The notes below the pieces were generated by a model, which worked only from the letters and a program-made list of their open reading frames with translations, did no database searches and was not told where the DNA came from. Position numbers and translations under genes: made by a program. Of a DNA stretch of 21,577 nt, positions 15,446 through 21,577 are shown piece after piece; position 1 is the first letter of the stretch, and each line of letters starts with the position of its first letter. Source of the stretch: Candidatus Krumholzibacteriia bacterium (lineage in GTDB: Bacteria > Krumholzibacteriota > Krumholzibacteriia > G020349025); assembly GCA_035649275.1 (NCBI GenBank), contig DASRJW010000074.1, positions 1-21,577 on the forward strand, written 5' to 3'.

Positions 15446-16762
15446 GTGCGCAAGTTCTTCGTCCTCGACACCAACGTGCTCCTCCATGATCCGGAGTCGC
15501 TGCTCAGCTTCCAGGACAACCATGTGGTGGTCCCCATCTACGTCATCGAAGAAGTCGATCACTTCAAGCGCGACGCGAGCGAGCTCGGTAGCAATGCTCG
15601 TCGCGTCTCCCGACTCCTCGATGCTTTCCGGCGGCGGGGAAATCTGGCACAGGGCGTCCCCACCGACGCGGGCGGCACGCTCAGCGTCGCTCTGGACGGC
15701 GACCTGGAGCTCGCCCGGGTGAGCGGCGGCGGCAATTTCGTCGACAACGCACTGCTCACGATGTCTTTGGATCTGGCGCGGAAGCATCCGGGGACACCGG
15801 TGGTGCTGGTGACGAAGGACACCAACCTGCGCATCAAGGCCGACGCCCTCTCGATCTGCGCCGAAGACTACGAGGCCGGTCGCGTCGAGCTCGAGGCGGG
15901 GGAGACGGCGCACGCCGAAGTGGTGGCCGAAGCAGAAGCGCTGGAGCGGCTCTCGAGGGGCGAGAACGTCGAGATGCCCCTCCCGGGTTTGCACCCGAAT
16001 CAGCACGTTCGCCTCCTCGGCCGCGACGGAGGCAAGCGCAGCGTCTTGGCGCGGGTCGAGCCGGGGACGCGCTGGCTGCAGCCGTTGCATCCGGAGATCC
16101 AGGAGCTCACCAACCTGCGCCCGCGCAACATGGAGCAGCACTTCGCTCTCGATGTGCTCCTGGACGACAGCATCAGTCTGGTCACTCTCATGGGTAAGGC
16201 GGGAACGGGGAAGACGCTGCTGGCGCTGGCCGCGGGCCTGTATCGCACCTGCGACAAGGACGCCTACGCACGTGTGCTCGTGGCGCGTCCGACGCTTCCC
16301 GTCGGGCGCGACCTGGGCTTCCTGCCCGGCGGGCTGAAGGAGAAGCTCAACCCCTGGATGCAGCCGATCTACGACAACTTGAACCTCTTGTTGCAACCTC
16401 CGGGCGCGGTGCACGCCGAGGCTATGCAGGTGGTGCAGCGACTCGTCGAACGCAGCCTGCTCGAGGTCGAGCCGCTCACCTACATCCGCGGCCGCACGAT
16501 GTCGCGGCAGTATCTCGTCGTGGACGAGGCGCAGAATCTCACGCCCCTCGAGATCAAGACGATCGTCACGCGCGCCGGCGAAGGCACCAAGCTCGTCTTC
16601 ACCGGCGATCCCGATCAGATCGACAATCCCTACATCGATTCCTCGTCGAGCGGTTTCAACAGCGTCGTGCGTCGCTTCCTCGGCGAACCGATGGCCGCGC
16701 ACGTGCTCCTCAGCAAGGGCGAGCGCTCGGCACTCGCCGAGCGCGCTTCCGATCTGCTCTGA
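15446..16762 (+). CDS. PIN-PhoH family protein (PhoH2-like ribonuclease/ATPase)
   Basis: A 438-aa fusion of an N-terminal PIN nuclease domain and a C-terminal PhoH ATPase. Seen: KFFVLDTNVLLHDPESLL and VIEEVDHFKRD, GNFVDNALL and VLVTKDTNLRIKA (PIN acidic residues), then Walker A GKAGTGKT (residues 250-257), ARPTLPVGRDLGFLPGGLKEKLNPWMQP (a PhoH hallmark), Walker B YLVVDEAQN (356 on) and FTGDPDQIDNPYID. Family members of this architecture have been shown to unwind and cut RNA. I chose GTG 15446 because GGGAG lies 8 nt upstream and the protein then starts as relatives do; GTG 15431, directly after the synthase stop, is the alternative. A terminator lies 88 bp downstream, then the large putative RNA. 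Confidence 0.93.
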   Translation: MRKFFVLDTNVLLHDPESLLSFQDNHVVVPIYVIEEVDHFKRDASELGSNARRVSRLLDAFRRRGNLAQGVPTDAGGTLSVALDGDLELARVSGGGNFVDNALLTMSLDLARKHPGTPVVLVTKDTNLRIKADALSICAEDYEAGRVELEAGETAHAEVVAEAEALERLSRGENVEMPLPGLHPNQHVRLLGRDGGKRSVLARVEPGTRWLQPLHPEIQELTNLRPRNMEQHFALDVLLDDSISLVTLMGKAGTGKTLLALAAGLYRTCDKDAYARVLVARPTLPVGRDLGFLPGGLKEKLNPWMQPIYDNLNLLLQPPGAVHAEAMQVVQRLVERSLLEVEPLTYIRGRTMSRQYLVVDEAQNLTPLEIKTIVTRAGEGTKLVFTGDPDQIDNPYIDSSSSGFNSVVRRFLGEPMAAHVLLSKGERSALAERASDLL

Positions 16763-16850
16763 ATCGACAGATCTCGCCCTGCATCACCTTCAGCATCACG
16801 CGCTCTGCCACCCCGCTGGCTCGGAACCACAGGCTCCTCCAACACCCGCG

Positions 16851-16868
16851 CCGGCAGTGCCGGTTTTT
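16851..16868 (+). terminator. Rho-independent terminator after PIN-PhoH gene
   Basis: CCGGC-AGT-GCCGG followed directly by five T residues (16864-16868), 88 bp after the phoH-type stop codon. The 88 bp before it show nothing recognisable. The T-run also forms the first bases of a 12-bp long-range inverted repeat belonging to the next element. Confidence 0.75.
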
Positions 16869-17336
16869 CCACCGCCGAGGAACCGGTTATCCACCGAGGC
16901 AGAGAGTGGAAGAGTTTGTCTCCGAGGCACTTCCAGCGGCGGTGGAAATCCTGCCCAAGACGACCCTGGAGAAGAGCGAAAGGCCTTGCGGCCCGCTCTG
17001 GATGCGGGTATCCACGGGATGCAGGTCGTACGAAGCGACCGCGGCACCGACAGTCGATCCCGCGAGCCTTGAGTGGAGCGGCGGTGACGGCCCGAAACGG
17101 TGTTCGAGGAGCAGCGATGCCACCCGAACGCCGTGGCGAAACCATGAGCCAGGGCCACATTGGCTGCGAACTGGCGGGAAGCGACACGAGGTGCACGGAC
17201 CTCAAGAGGGGCGGTGGTCTCGGCGGAGACGAACCGGCCCGACCGTGAACGAAACTCTGGGGAGCGGGCTCGCAGCCCAAGCTCGGGAGAGGAGGCCAGC
17301 GGGAAGCCGCCGGCCATCGCGGACGGGACGAAACCC

Positions 17337-17357
17337 CTGGAGAGGTGGAAACCCAAG
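17337..17357 (+). repeat. Submodule copy A inside the large RNA
   Basis: CTGGAGA, 4 nt, then GAAACCCAAG. The same two blocks with a 6-nt spacer recur at 17906-17928. In this copy CCC just before and GGG at its end can close it, and it sits inside the nested stem 17342-17385. Confidence 0.6.
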
Positions 17358-17905
17358 GGAGCAGCGACGCTCCCGCCGGGACCTCTCGGCGAGGGCGCGA
17401 CGGACTTCCGGAGGGAGAAAGGCCCTGCAGCCGGGCGAGGGGCGCGGTGGAAGCCGCGCACCGTTCGAGCCGACGGCACGAGGGCAAGAGCGGGCCGAGA
17501 GGCACGTTCCCTCTCCGCGAAGGGAGAAGCTCCGAAGGGTGAACCCCACGGACGTGCGCGGCATGAAATAAGGCCGTGGAGGTCGGGGCGGAAGCAAAGC
17601 GCCGAGAGGGCTGACGAACCCTGAGGGCGCAACGAACCGGGCGAGGCAAACCCGGGAATGTGGGCCGCCACGATCGCAAGCGTCGAAGGGGAACGAACCC
17701 CACGGGAGGGGCTGCATCTGCTGAGGGTGCAGCGGCCCGTTCCGGTCAAACTCTGAAGGGTAGACAAGGCCAGGAGAGTTCGAAGCCGGCGAAATCAACC
17801 TCACCGGCAGCAGCGGGCAGAGCGAAGACCGCGAAGGTCGCCTTCGGGCAAGGCCAGGGCGGGAGCAGGAAACCAATACCCTGCTAGCTCGGCGCGCGCA
17901 GACCT

Positions 17906-17928
17906 CTGGAGACCAGTCGAAACCCAAG
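17906..17928 (+). repeat. Submodule copy B inside the large RNA
   Basis: CTGGAGA, 6 nt, then GAAACCCAAG, matching copy A at 17337-17357 in all 17 bases of the two blocks. CCTCT (17903-17907) and AGAGG (17929-17933) can close it. Confidence 0.6.
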
Positions 17929-17995
17929 AGAGGAGCTCCAGGGCCCGCGAGGGCGCTTGGAGAGCTGGAACGGTGGCGAACTCCGAAGGGGCAGC

Positions 17996-18022
17996 GCGGC
18001 GCTTCGTGCGGCTTGTCTTTTT
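17996..18022 (+). terminator. Rho-independent terminator ending the large RNA
   Basis: GCGGCGC (17996-18002) pairs with GTGCGGC (18006-18012) with one mismatch and one G-U pair, loop TTC, followed by TTGTCTTTTT (18013-18022). No protein gene on the plus strand ends just upstream, so it most likely terminates the putative RNA. Confidence 0.65.
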
Positions 18023-18327
18023 CCCGCCGTGGTCGATTCCACCCCCGTCGCGAGCACCACTCACCCACTTCGACGCGCGAGGTCGCAACGTCCGGGTGGC
18101 GGCGACGTCGGCCGCAGACCCTCTCGCCTGGTCTCGATTCTCGACTCTGCTCGGACTTCTCGCGGTGTGTCCCGAACTCGAACACACACGCTGGCTGCGT
18201 CCAGACCTCCCCTGGGCATCGAGCTTGCGTGGTTGGGCTGCGCCAGTCCCTGCGGTTCCGTTCCGTTCAAGAAGCTATCGTCCATGAAATCAATCACTTC
18301 TGATCGTACCTCGGTGATCGGGTCCAC
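18023..18327. other. Gene-free stretch between RNA terminator and E1 promoter
   Basis: About 305 bp without a credible gene. It holds a small stem GTGTGT/ACACAC (18165-18187) and becomes noticeably more AT-rich after about 18270. A minus-strand frame reads smoothly across the AT-rich part, but its third codon positions lack the GC bias of real genes here, so I do not call it. Confidence 0.5.
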
Positions 18328-18357
18328 TTGCACCAGAGCCCGGGTAGGGACTATTTT
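18328..18357 (+). promoter_or_regulatory. Likely promoter of the fused E1 gene
   Basis: TTGCAC (18328-18333) and TATTTT (18352-18357) with an 18-bp spacer, in an AT-rich patch. A start near 18364 leaves a leader of about 93 nt before the ATG at 18457. Confidence 0.5.
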
Positions 18358-18456
18358 GTCGAAGAGAAGAGACTTGGAAGGTCGGTTTTCGAGAGGGCCG
18401 GCGACAACCAGGCCGGTCCAGAAGAGGGTTCGGAGCGGCGAGGAGGCAGGTCCAGG

Positions 18457-20499
18457 ATGAGCGAAGTCGTGGCCCGCGTGGAACGCAAACCGGGCATCCG
18501 TCCACCCCAGGTGCCGGCGGACGTGCTGCGGGCGCTGTACGAGAAGATGCTCTACGTCTACTACGTGGAGGAGCGCACCAAGGTCTTCGTGAAGTCGGGC
18601 AAGTGCTCCTTCCACGCCTCCAGCCGCGGACACGAGAAGCTGCAGATCTGCATGTCCATGCTGCTGCAGCCGGGGAAGGACTGGTTCTTCCCTTACTATC
18701 GCGAGAAAGCTCTCGTCGTCGGTCTCGGCATGCCGCTCCTCGACGTTTTCCTCGGGTTGCTGGCCCGTGAGGGCGATCCCAACTCGAACGGCCGCAACAT
18801 GTCGGAGCACTTCTCCTCCCGAGCGCTGCGGGTGGTGTCGCCGACGGCGTGCACGGGGACGCAGTTCCTCCCCGCCGTGGGCATGGCGAAGGCGGTCGTA
18901 GCGGAGGGAAAGAACGAGATCGTCTACGTCTCGAGCGGCGAGGGTGCCACCAGCGAGGGCGAGTTCTTCGAGTCCCTCAACTGGGCCTGCCGCGAGCGCC
19001 TGCCGGTGCTCTTCCTGGTGCAGAACAACGGCTACGCCATCAGCGTCCCCCAATCCACCCAGACCGGGGCGCGGATCAGCGAGATGGCTCGGGGCTTCCG
19101 CCTGCGCACGCTCGAGGTGGATGGCACCCGCTTCACCGAGATGTACACCTCGCTCAAGCCTCTGGTGGAAGAGATGCGGCGGAACCGCACGCCGCTCCTT
19201 GTCGAGGGGCATGTCGTCCGTCTCGAGTCGCATTCGTCCTCCGACGACCAGATGAAGTACCGGAGCGCCGACGAGATGGAAGAGGTGCGGCAGCGCGATC
19301 CGTTGCGGCACACGGAGCTGCAGCTGCAGCAGCTCGGTTTGCTGACGGAAGCGGAGAAGGAGGCGCTGCACGAGCGCATCCGTAACGAGGTGAATGGGGC
19401 CGCCGACGCCGCCGACGCCCAACCGGAACCGAACCCGGCCTCGGTGATGGAGCACATCTACAGCCGCCAGAGCTTGCAGATCGTCGAGCGCGAGCCGCAA
19501 GCCCTGGGCGACAAGCCCATCACCATGGTGGAAGCGATCAACCGCGGTCTCCGGGAGGAGATGGAGCGCAACCCCAAGATCGTCATGTGGGGGGAGGACA
19601 TCGCCGATCCGAAGGGCGGCGTCTTCGGCGTCACCCGCGGTCTGACCGAGCTGTTTCCAGAGCGGGTGGGCAACTCCCCGCTCGCCGAAGCGAGCATCGT
19701 CGGCGTCGCCCACGGCATGTCCATCGGCGGCTACAAGCCCGTGGTGGAGATCCAGTTCGGGGACTACATCTGGCCCGGGTTCATGCAGCTGCGCAACGAG
19801 ATCCCGACGCTCCGCTGGCGGAGCGCCGGGGCTTGGACGACACCCATGGTGGTGCGCGTCGCAGTGGGCGGCTACATCCGCGGCGGCCCCTTCCACTCCC
19901 AGTCCATCGAGGCTTTGTACGCCCACACGCCGGGCTGGACCATCGCCTACCCGAGCAATGCCGCCGACGCCAAGGGGCTCATCAAGACGGCGTGCCGCAT
20001 GGACGACCCGGTTCTCTTCATGGAGCACAAGGGCCTGTACCGCCAGGTGTACACGAAGGCGCTGGAGCCGGATGCGGACTACCTCGTCCCCTTCGGGCGG
20101 GCCCGCGTCGAGCGCGCTGGCGCCGATGTCACTGTCGTGACTTGGGGGAGCGGTGTCTACCGCGCCGTGCAGGCGGCGAAGCGCCTCGAAGACGAGGCAG
20201 GTGCTTCGGTGGAGGTCCTTGACCTCCGCACCCTGATGCCCTTCGACATGGAGGCGGTGCTTGCCAGCGTCAAGCGCACGTCCAAGGTGCTGGTCCTGCA
20301 CGAGGCGGCGCTCACCGGCGGTTTCGGTGGCGAAATCGCCGCCCGCATCGCCGACGAGGCCTTCGAGTACCTGGATGCGCCGGTGAAACGGATTGGCGCG
20401 CTCGACTCCTTCGTTCCCTTCGCGCCGAGCCTGGAGACGGCGGTGCTCCCCGCCGCCGAACAAGTGGCGCAGGCGCTGCTCGAGCTCTTGCGCTTCTGA
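18457..20499 (+). CDS. Fused E1 alpha/beta of a thiamine-diphosphate 2-oxo acid dehydrogenase
   Basis: A 680-aa fusion of the two E1 subunits. Alpha part (~1-350): the ThDP/Mg site begins at residue 161 as GEGATSEGEFFESLNW and ends in LVQNNGYAISVP; SSRGHEKLQI and HSSSDDQMKYRS are also typical. Beta part (~390-680): TMVEAINRGLREEMERNPKI, WGEDIADPKGGVFGVTRGL, NSPLAEASIVGVAHGMSIGG, VTVVTWGSGVYRA, EVLDLRTLMPFD and HEAALTGGFGGEIAARI. It decarboxylates a 2-oxo acid and acylates the lipoyl group of E2; the sequence is closest in feel to branched-chain or pyruvate E1, and I cannot choose. No E2 or E3 gene is in the window. AGGAGG (18441-18446) precedes the ATG by 10 nt. Fused E1 proteins occur in Bacteroidetes-like and related groups. 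Confidence 0.93.
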   Translation: MSEVVARVERKPGIRPPQVPADVLRALYEKMLYVYYVEERTKVFVKSGKCSFHASSRGHEKLQICMSMLLQPGKDWFFPYYREKALVVGLGMPLLDVFLGLLAREGDPNSNGRNMSEHFSSRALRVVSPTACTGTQFLPAVGMAKAVVAEGKNEIVYVSSGEGATSEGEFFESLNWACRERLPVLFLVQNNGYAISVPQSTQTGARISEMARGFRLRTLEVDGTRFTEMYTSLKPLVEEMRRNRTPLLVEGHVVRLESHSSSDDQMKYRSADEMEEVRQRDPLRHTELQLQQLGLLTEAEKEALHERIRNEVNGAADAADAQPEPNPASVMEHIYSRQSLQIVEREPQALGDKPITMVEAINRGLREEMERNPKIVMWGEDIADPKGGVFGVTRGLTELFPERVGNSPLAEASIVGVAHGMSIGGYKPVVEIQFGDYIWPGFMQLRNEIPTLRWRSAGAWTTPMVVRVAVGGYIRGGPFHSQSIEALYAHTPGWTIAYPSNAADAKGLIKTACRMDDPVLFMEHKGLYRQVYTKALEPDADYLVPFGRARVERAGADVTVVTWGSGVYRAVQAAKRLEDEAGASVEVLDLRTLMPFDMEAVLASVKRTSKVLVLHEAALTGGFGGEIAARIADEAFEYLDAPVKRIGALDSFVPFAPSLETAVLPAAEQVAQALLELLRF

Positions 20500-20545
20500 C
20501 CCGCTCGGGGCCGGAAGCGCCAGCGAGCCGACGAGGCGCGGCAGC

Positions 20546-20573
20546 GGGTCCGCGGCCCCGGGGCGCGGATCCC
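20546..20573 (+). terminator. Strong GC-rich hairpin after the E1 gene
   Basis: GGG-TCCGCG (20546-20554) pairs with CGCGGA-T-CCC (20564-20573), one bulged T, about 46 bp after the E1 stop. Only a weak TTT follows (20578-20580), so it is a possible terminator or processing site. The rest of the 142-bp gap shows nothing else. Confidence 0.4.
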
Positions 20574-20641
20574 TGGATTTCGCTCTTGCCGATGAGCGCG
20601 GGCGAGAGGTGAGGCTGGAACCGCAACTGAAGGGCGAGGTC

Positions 20642-21577
20642 ATGAAACGAGCGATTCTTCTCGCGCTGCTACTCGTGCTCTCGTGGGCCTGCTTTGCCCA
20701 GCTCCAGGGCAAGTCGCGGGCTCCGGAAACCGAGATCGTCCTCCTGTACCACAGCGACACGAAGGGCGAGATCGAGGAGTGTGGGTGACCCTCGGGACGC
20801 AAAGGCGGCCTTGCTCGGCGAGCAATGGTCATCGGCAAATACCGTAAGGAGCACCCGAACGTCTGTGTCGTCGAGGGTGGCGGCTGGGCCGAGGGGCAGA
20901 GCGAGTCGCAGAAGTTTCAGAGCCTTTTCGTCGCCCGCATGATGGGCGACCTGGGCTATGCCGTGGTCAGCGTCGGTCCTTCGGACCTGCTCTACGGCGT
21001 GCAAACGCTGCAGGAAACGGCGAAGAAGGCCGGCCTCACCCTCATTTCCAGCAACATCCTGAAGAAGTCGACGGGCAAGCTGCTCTTCCAACCCTCGGTG
21101 GTACGGGAGTACCAGGGGGTGCGGGTGGGCTTCCTCGGCTGCGTGGCGAACAGCGCGAACTTGGCGACGGTGAACCCGGAAGCCGACGATTTCGCCGTCG
21201 CCGACCCGGAGTCGACCCTGCGAGCGCTCGTCCCTCAGGTGCGCAAGAAAGCCGACGTGATCGTGGTTTTCGACCACCGGGGATCACGGGCCAGCCAGCA
21301 GCTGGCGGACGAGGTCAAGGGCATCGACGTCATCGTCACGGGCGGCGAATCCATGGTGAATACGAAGCCCGTCGAGGTCGGCAACGAGGACATCGGCCAC
21401 ACGCTGGTGTGTGCCGCTGGTGACCGGGGCAAGTGGATCGGCGCCTTGAGCCTGATCGTGAGCGACAAGGGCAAGGTGCTGCGCTGGACCCACGAGATGC
21501 ACGGTCTCGACAGCAATGTCCCCGAGGATTCGACCATGCGGGTGAAGGTGGACGCCTTCAAGGAGCAGCTGCGGGAA
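20642..21577 (+). CDS. Candidate selenoprotein: exported UshA/5'-nucleotidase-like protein with in-frame TGA (Sec49), 3' end outside window
   Basis: The frame starts at ATG 20642 (AGGG 7 nt upstream) with an export signal (MKRAILLALLLVLSWACFAQ), reads TEIVLLYHSDTKGEIEECG, meets one TGA at 20786-20788, and continues in the same frame as PSGRKGGLARRAMVIGKYRK without any further stop to the window end. Relatives of this fold typically read ...CGC...GGLARRA here, so the TGA replaces the second Cys of Cys-Gly-Cys; Sec is the natural reading. A SECIS-like hairpin follows. The fold is that of the 5'-nucleotidase metallophosphoesterase domain (EIVLLYHSDTKG, YAVVSVGPSDLLYG, ISSNIL, VGFLGCV, DVIVTGG), but usual metal ligands are changed (DTK for D-x-H; GPSD for GNHE), so it is probably not a phosphatase but a redox or binding protein. 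Alternative: a nonsense mutation or sequencing error. Confidence 0.7.
20807..20830 (+). promoter_or_regulatory. SECIS-like hairpin downstream of the in-frame TGA
   Basis: GGCC-TTGCTC (20807-20816) pairs with GAGCAA-T-GGTC (20820-20830): ten pairs including one G-U, one bulged T (20826) and apical loop GGC (20817-20819). The stem begins 18 nt after the TGA and the loop 28 nt after it. Bacterial SECIS elements lie inside the coding region just after the UGA, with a short upper stem, G in the apical loop and often a bulged U; in E. coli fdhF the bulge is on the 5' arm, here on the 3' arm. Confidence 0.6.

Larger units (their letters stand above)
16866..18022 (+). ncRNA. Putative large structured non-coding RNA (~1.1 kb), class not recognised
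   Basis: No credible protein gene: frames on both strands are Arg/Ser/Pro/Gly-rich and match nothing I know. The plus strand is purine-rich and full of local perfect stems: 17024-17040, 17098-17133 (9 bp), 17188-17203, 17217-17230, 17262-17284, 17342-17385 enclosing 17357-17374 (6 bp), 17442-17459 (6 bp), 17547-17578, 17637-17655, 17688-17701, 17702-17740 enclosing GCTGCA/TGCAGC, 17742-17789 enclosing AACTCT/AGAGTT, 17827-17839, 17864-17885 (6 bp) and GCCC-GCGA-GGGC (17943-17954, GNRA loop). TTTCCACCGCCG (16866-16877) pairs with 16937-16948 (12 bp). CGAAC/CGAAAC recurs twelve times. A terminator ends it at 18022, fixing the plus strand. The 5' end is uncertain (16866 to ~17020) and no good promoter is seen. 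It is not RNase P, tmRNA, rRNA or a group II intron by signature. Confidence 0.7.

Noticed and set aside
16887-16895. TTATCCACC, one base off a DnaA box
   Set aside because: A single imperfect copy with no AT-rich unwinding region or dnaA/dnaN neighbours does not make an origin.
16906-17624. Plus-strand frames of 150-220 codons in the same region
   Set aside because: Composition dominated by Arg, Gly, Glu and Pro, no ribosome binding site, several overlapping frames; stop scarcity is explained by high GC content.
17821-17860. CRISPR-like or tandem repeats in the RNA region
   Set aside because: Repeated words such as CGAAAC and GGGC are short and irregularly spaced; no repeat-spacer pattern exists in the window.
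16866-18022. RNase P RNA, tmRNA, rRNA fragment or group II intron
   Set aside because: I looked for GAGGAAAGTCC and ACAGAA (RNase P), the tmRNA ends, conserved rRNA blocks and a domain V hairpin with AGC/GTT; none is present.
16630-18185. Long minus-strand open frames (up to ~350 codons) across the gene-free region
   Set aside because: They are Arg/Ser/Pro/Leu-rich, overlap one another in different frames, run into the PIN-PhoH gene, show no domain I recognise and lie opposite the structured RNA.
18061-20838. 925-codon minus-strand frame
   Set aside because: Antisense shadow of the fused E1 gene, whose plus-strand product has strong family motifs throughout.
20825-21577. Separate gene starting at ATG 20825 after the TGA
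   Set aside because: It has no ribosome binding site, would start inside the GGLARRA block of a continuous domain and would lack an export signal; read-through of the TGA explains the data better.

Overview
The window is about 21.6 kb of GC-rich bacterial DNA with compact, mostly co-directional genes, TGA-rich stops and a normal genetic code. A C25 (gingipain-type) protease ending in a FlgD-like Ig domain, a fused E1 alpha/beta 2-oxo acid dehydrogenase and an eukaryotic-like squalene/phytoene synthase point to a little-cultured lineage of the FCB type (Eisenbacteria, Krumholzibacteria or Latescibacteria-like). That placement is inference only; no marker gene settles it.

Layout: (1) 1-6858, plus strand: the end of a secreted C25 protease, then a tightly coupled run murQ, ChaN-like lipase/haem-family protein, anmK, SpoIID-type lytic transglycosylase and SixA-type phosphohistidine phosphatase. 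The SpoIID, AnmK and MurQ products form a logical path from glycan strand to 1,6-anhydroMurNAc to MurNAc-6-P to GlcNAc-6-P, so this reads as a peptidoglycan cleavage and recycling operon. (2) 6802-7794, minus: a shortened ATP-grasp-like protein. (3) 8054-8131, plus: tRNA-Asp(GTC) with its own sigma70-type promoter. (4) 8196-14257, minus: an FHA-GAF-SpoIIE phosphatase and 6-phosphogluconolactonase pair behind a clear promoter with a 180-nt leader; a metallophosphoesterase and bifunctional FTCD pair behind a second clear promoter; and an alpha/beta hydrolase. (5) 14348-16762, plus: squalene/phytoene synthase and a PIN-PhoH protein.

(6) 16763-18456 has no credible protein gene. Between a terminator at 16851-16868 and a second one at 17996-18022 lies about 1.1 kb of purine-rich plus-strand sequence packed with short perfect hairpins, a GNRA-capped stem, a dozen CGAAC/CGAAAC motifs and one duplicated submodule. 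I interpret it as a very large structured non-coding RNA of a class I cannot name. It is followed by a promoter for the next gene.

(7) 18457-20499, plus: fused E1 of a 2-oxo acid dehydrogenase. (8) 20642 to the window end, plus: a secreted protein of the 5'-nucleotidase/UshA-like fold. Its reading frame is interrupted by one TGA exactly where relatives carry the second Cys of a Cys-Gly-Cys motif; a SECIS-like hairpin follows 18 nt later. I predict a selenoprotein with a Cys-Gly-Sec motif.

The two items most worth following up are the large RNA (16866-18022) and the candidate selenoprotein (20642-21577). All family assignments come from reading motifs by eye; no database search or folding program was run.
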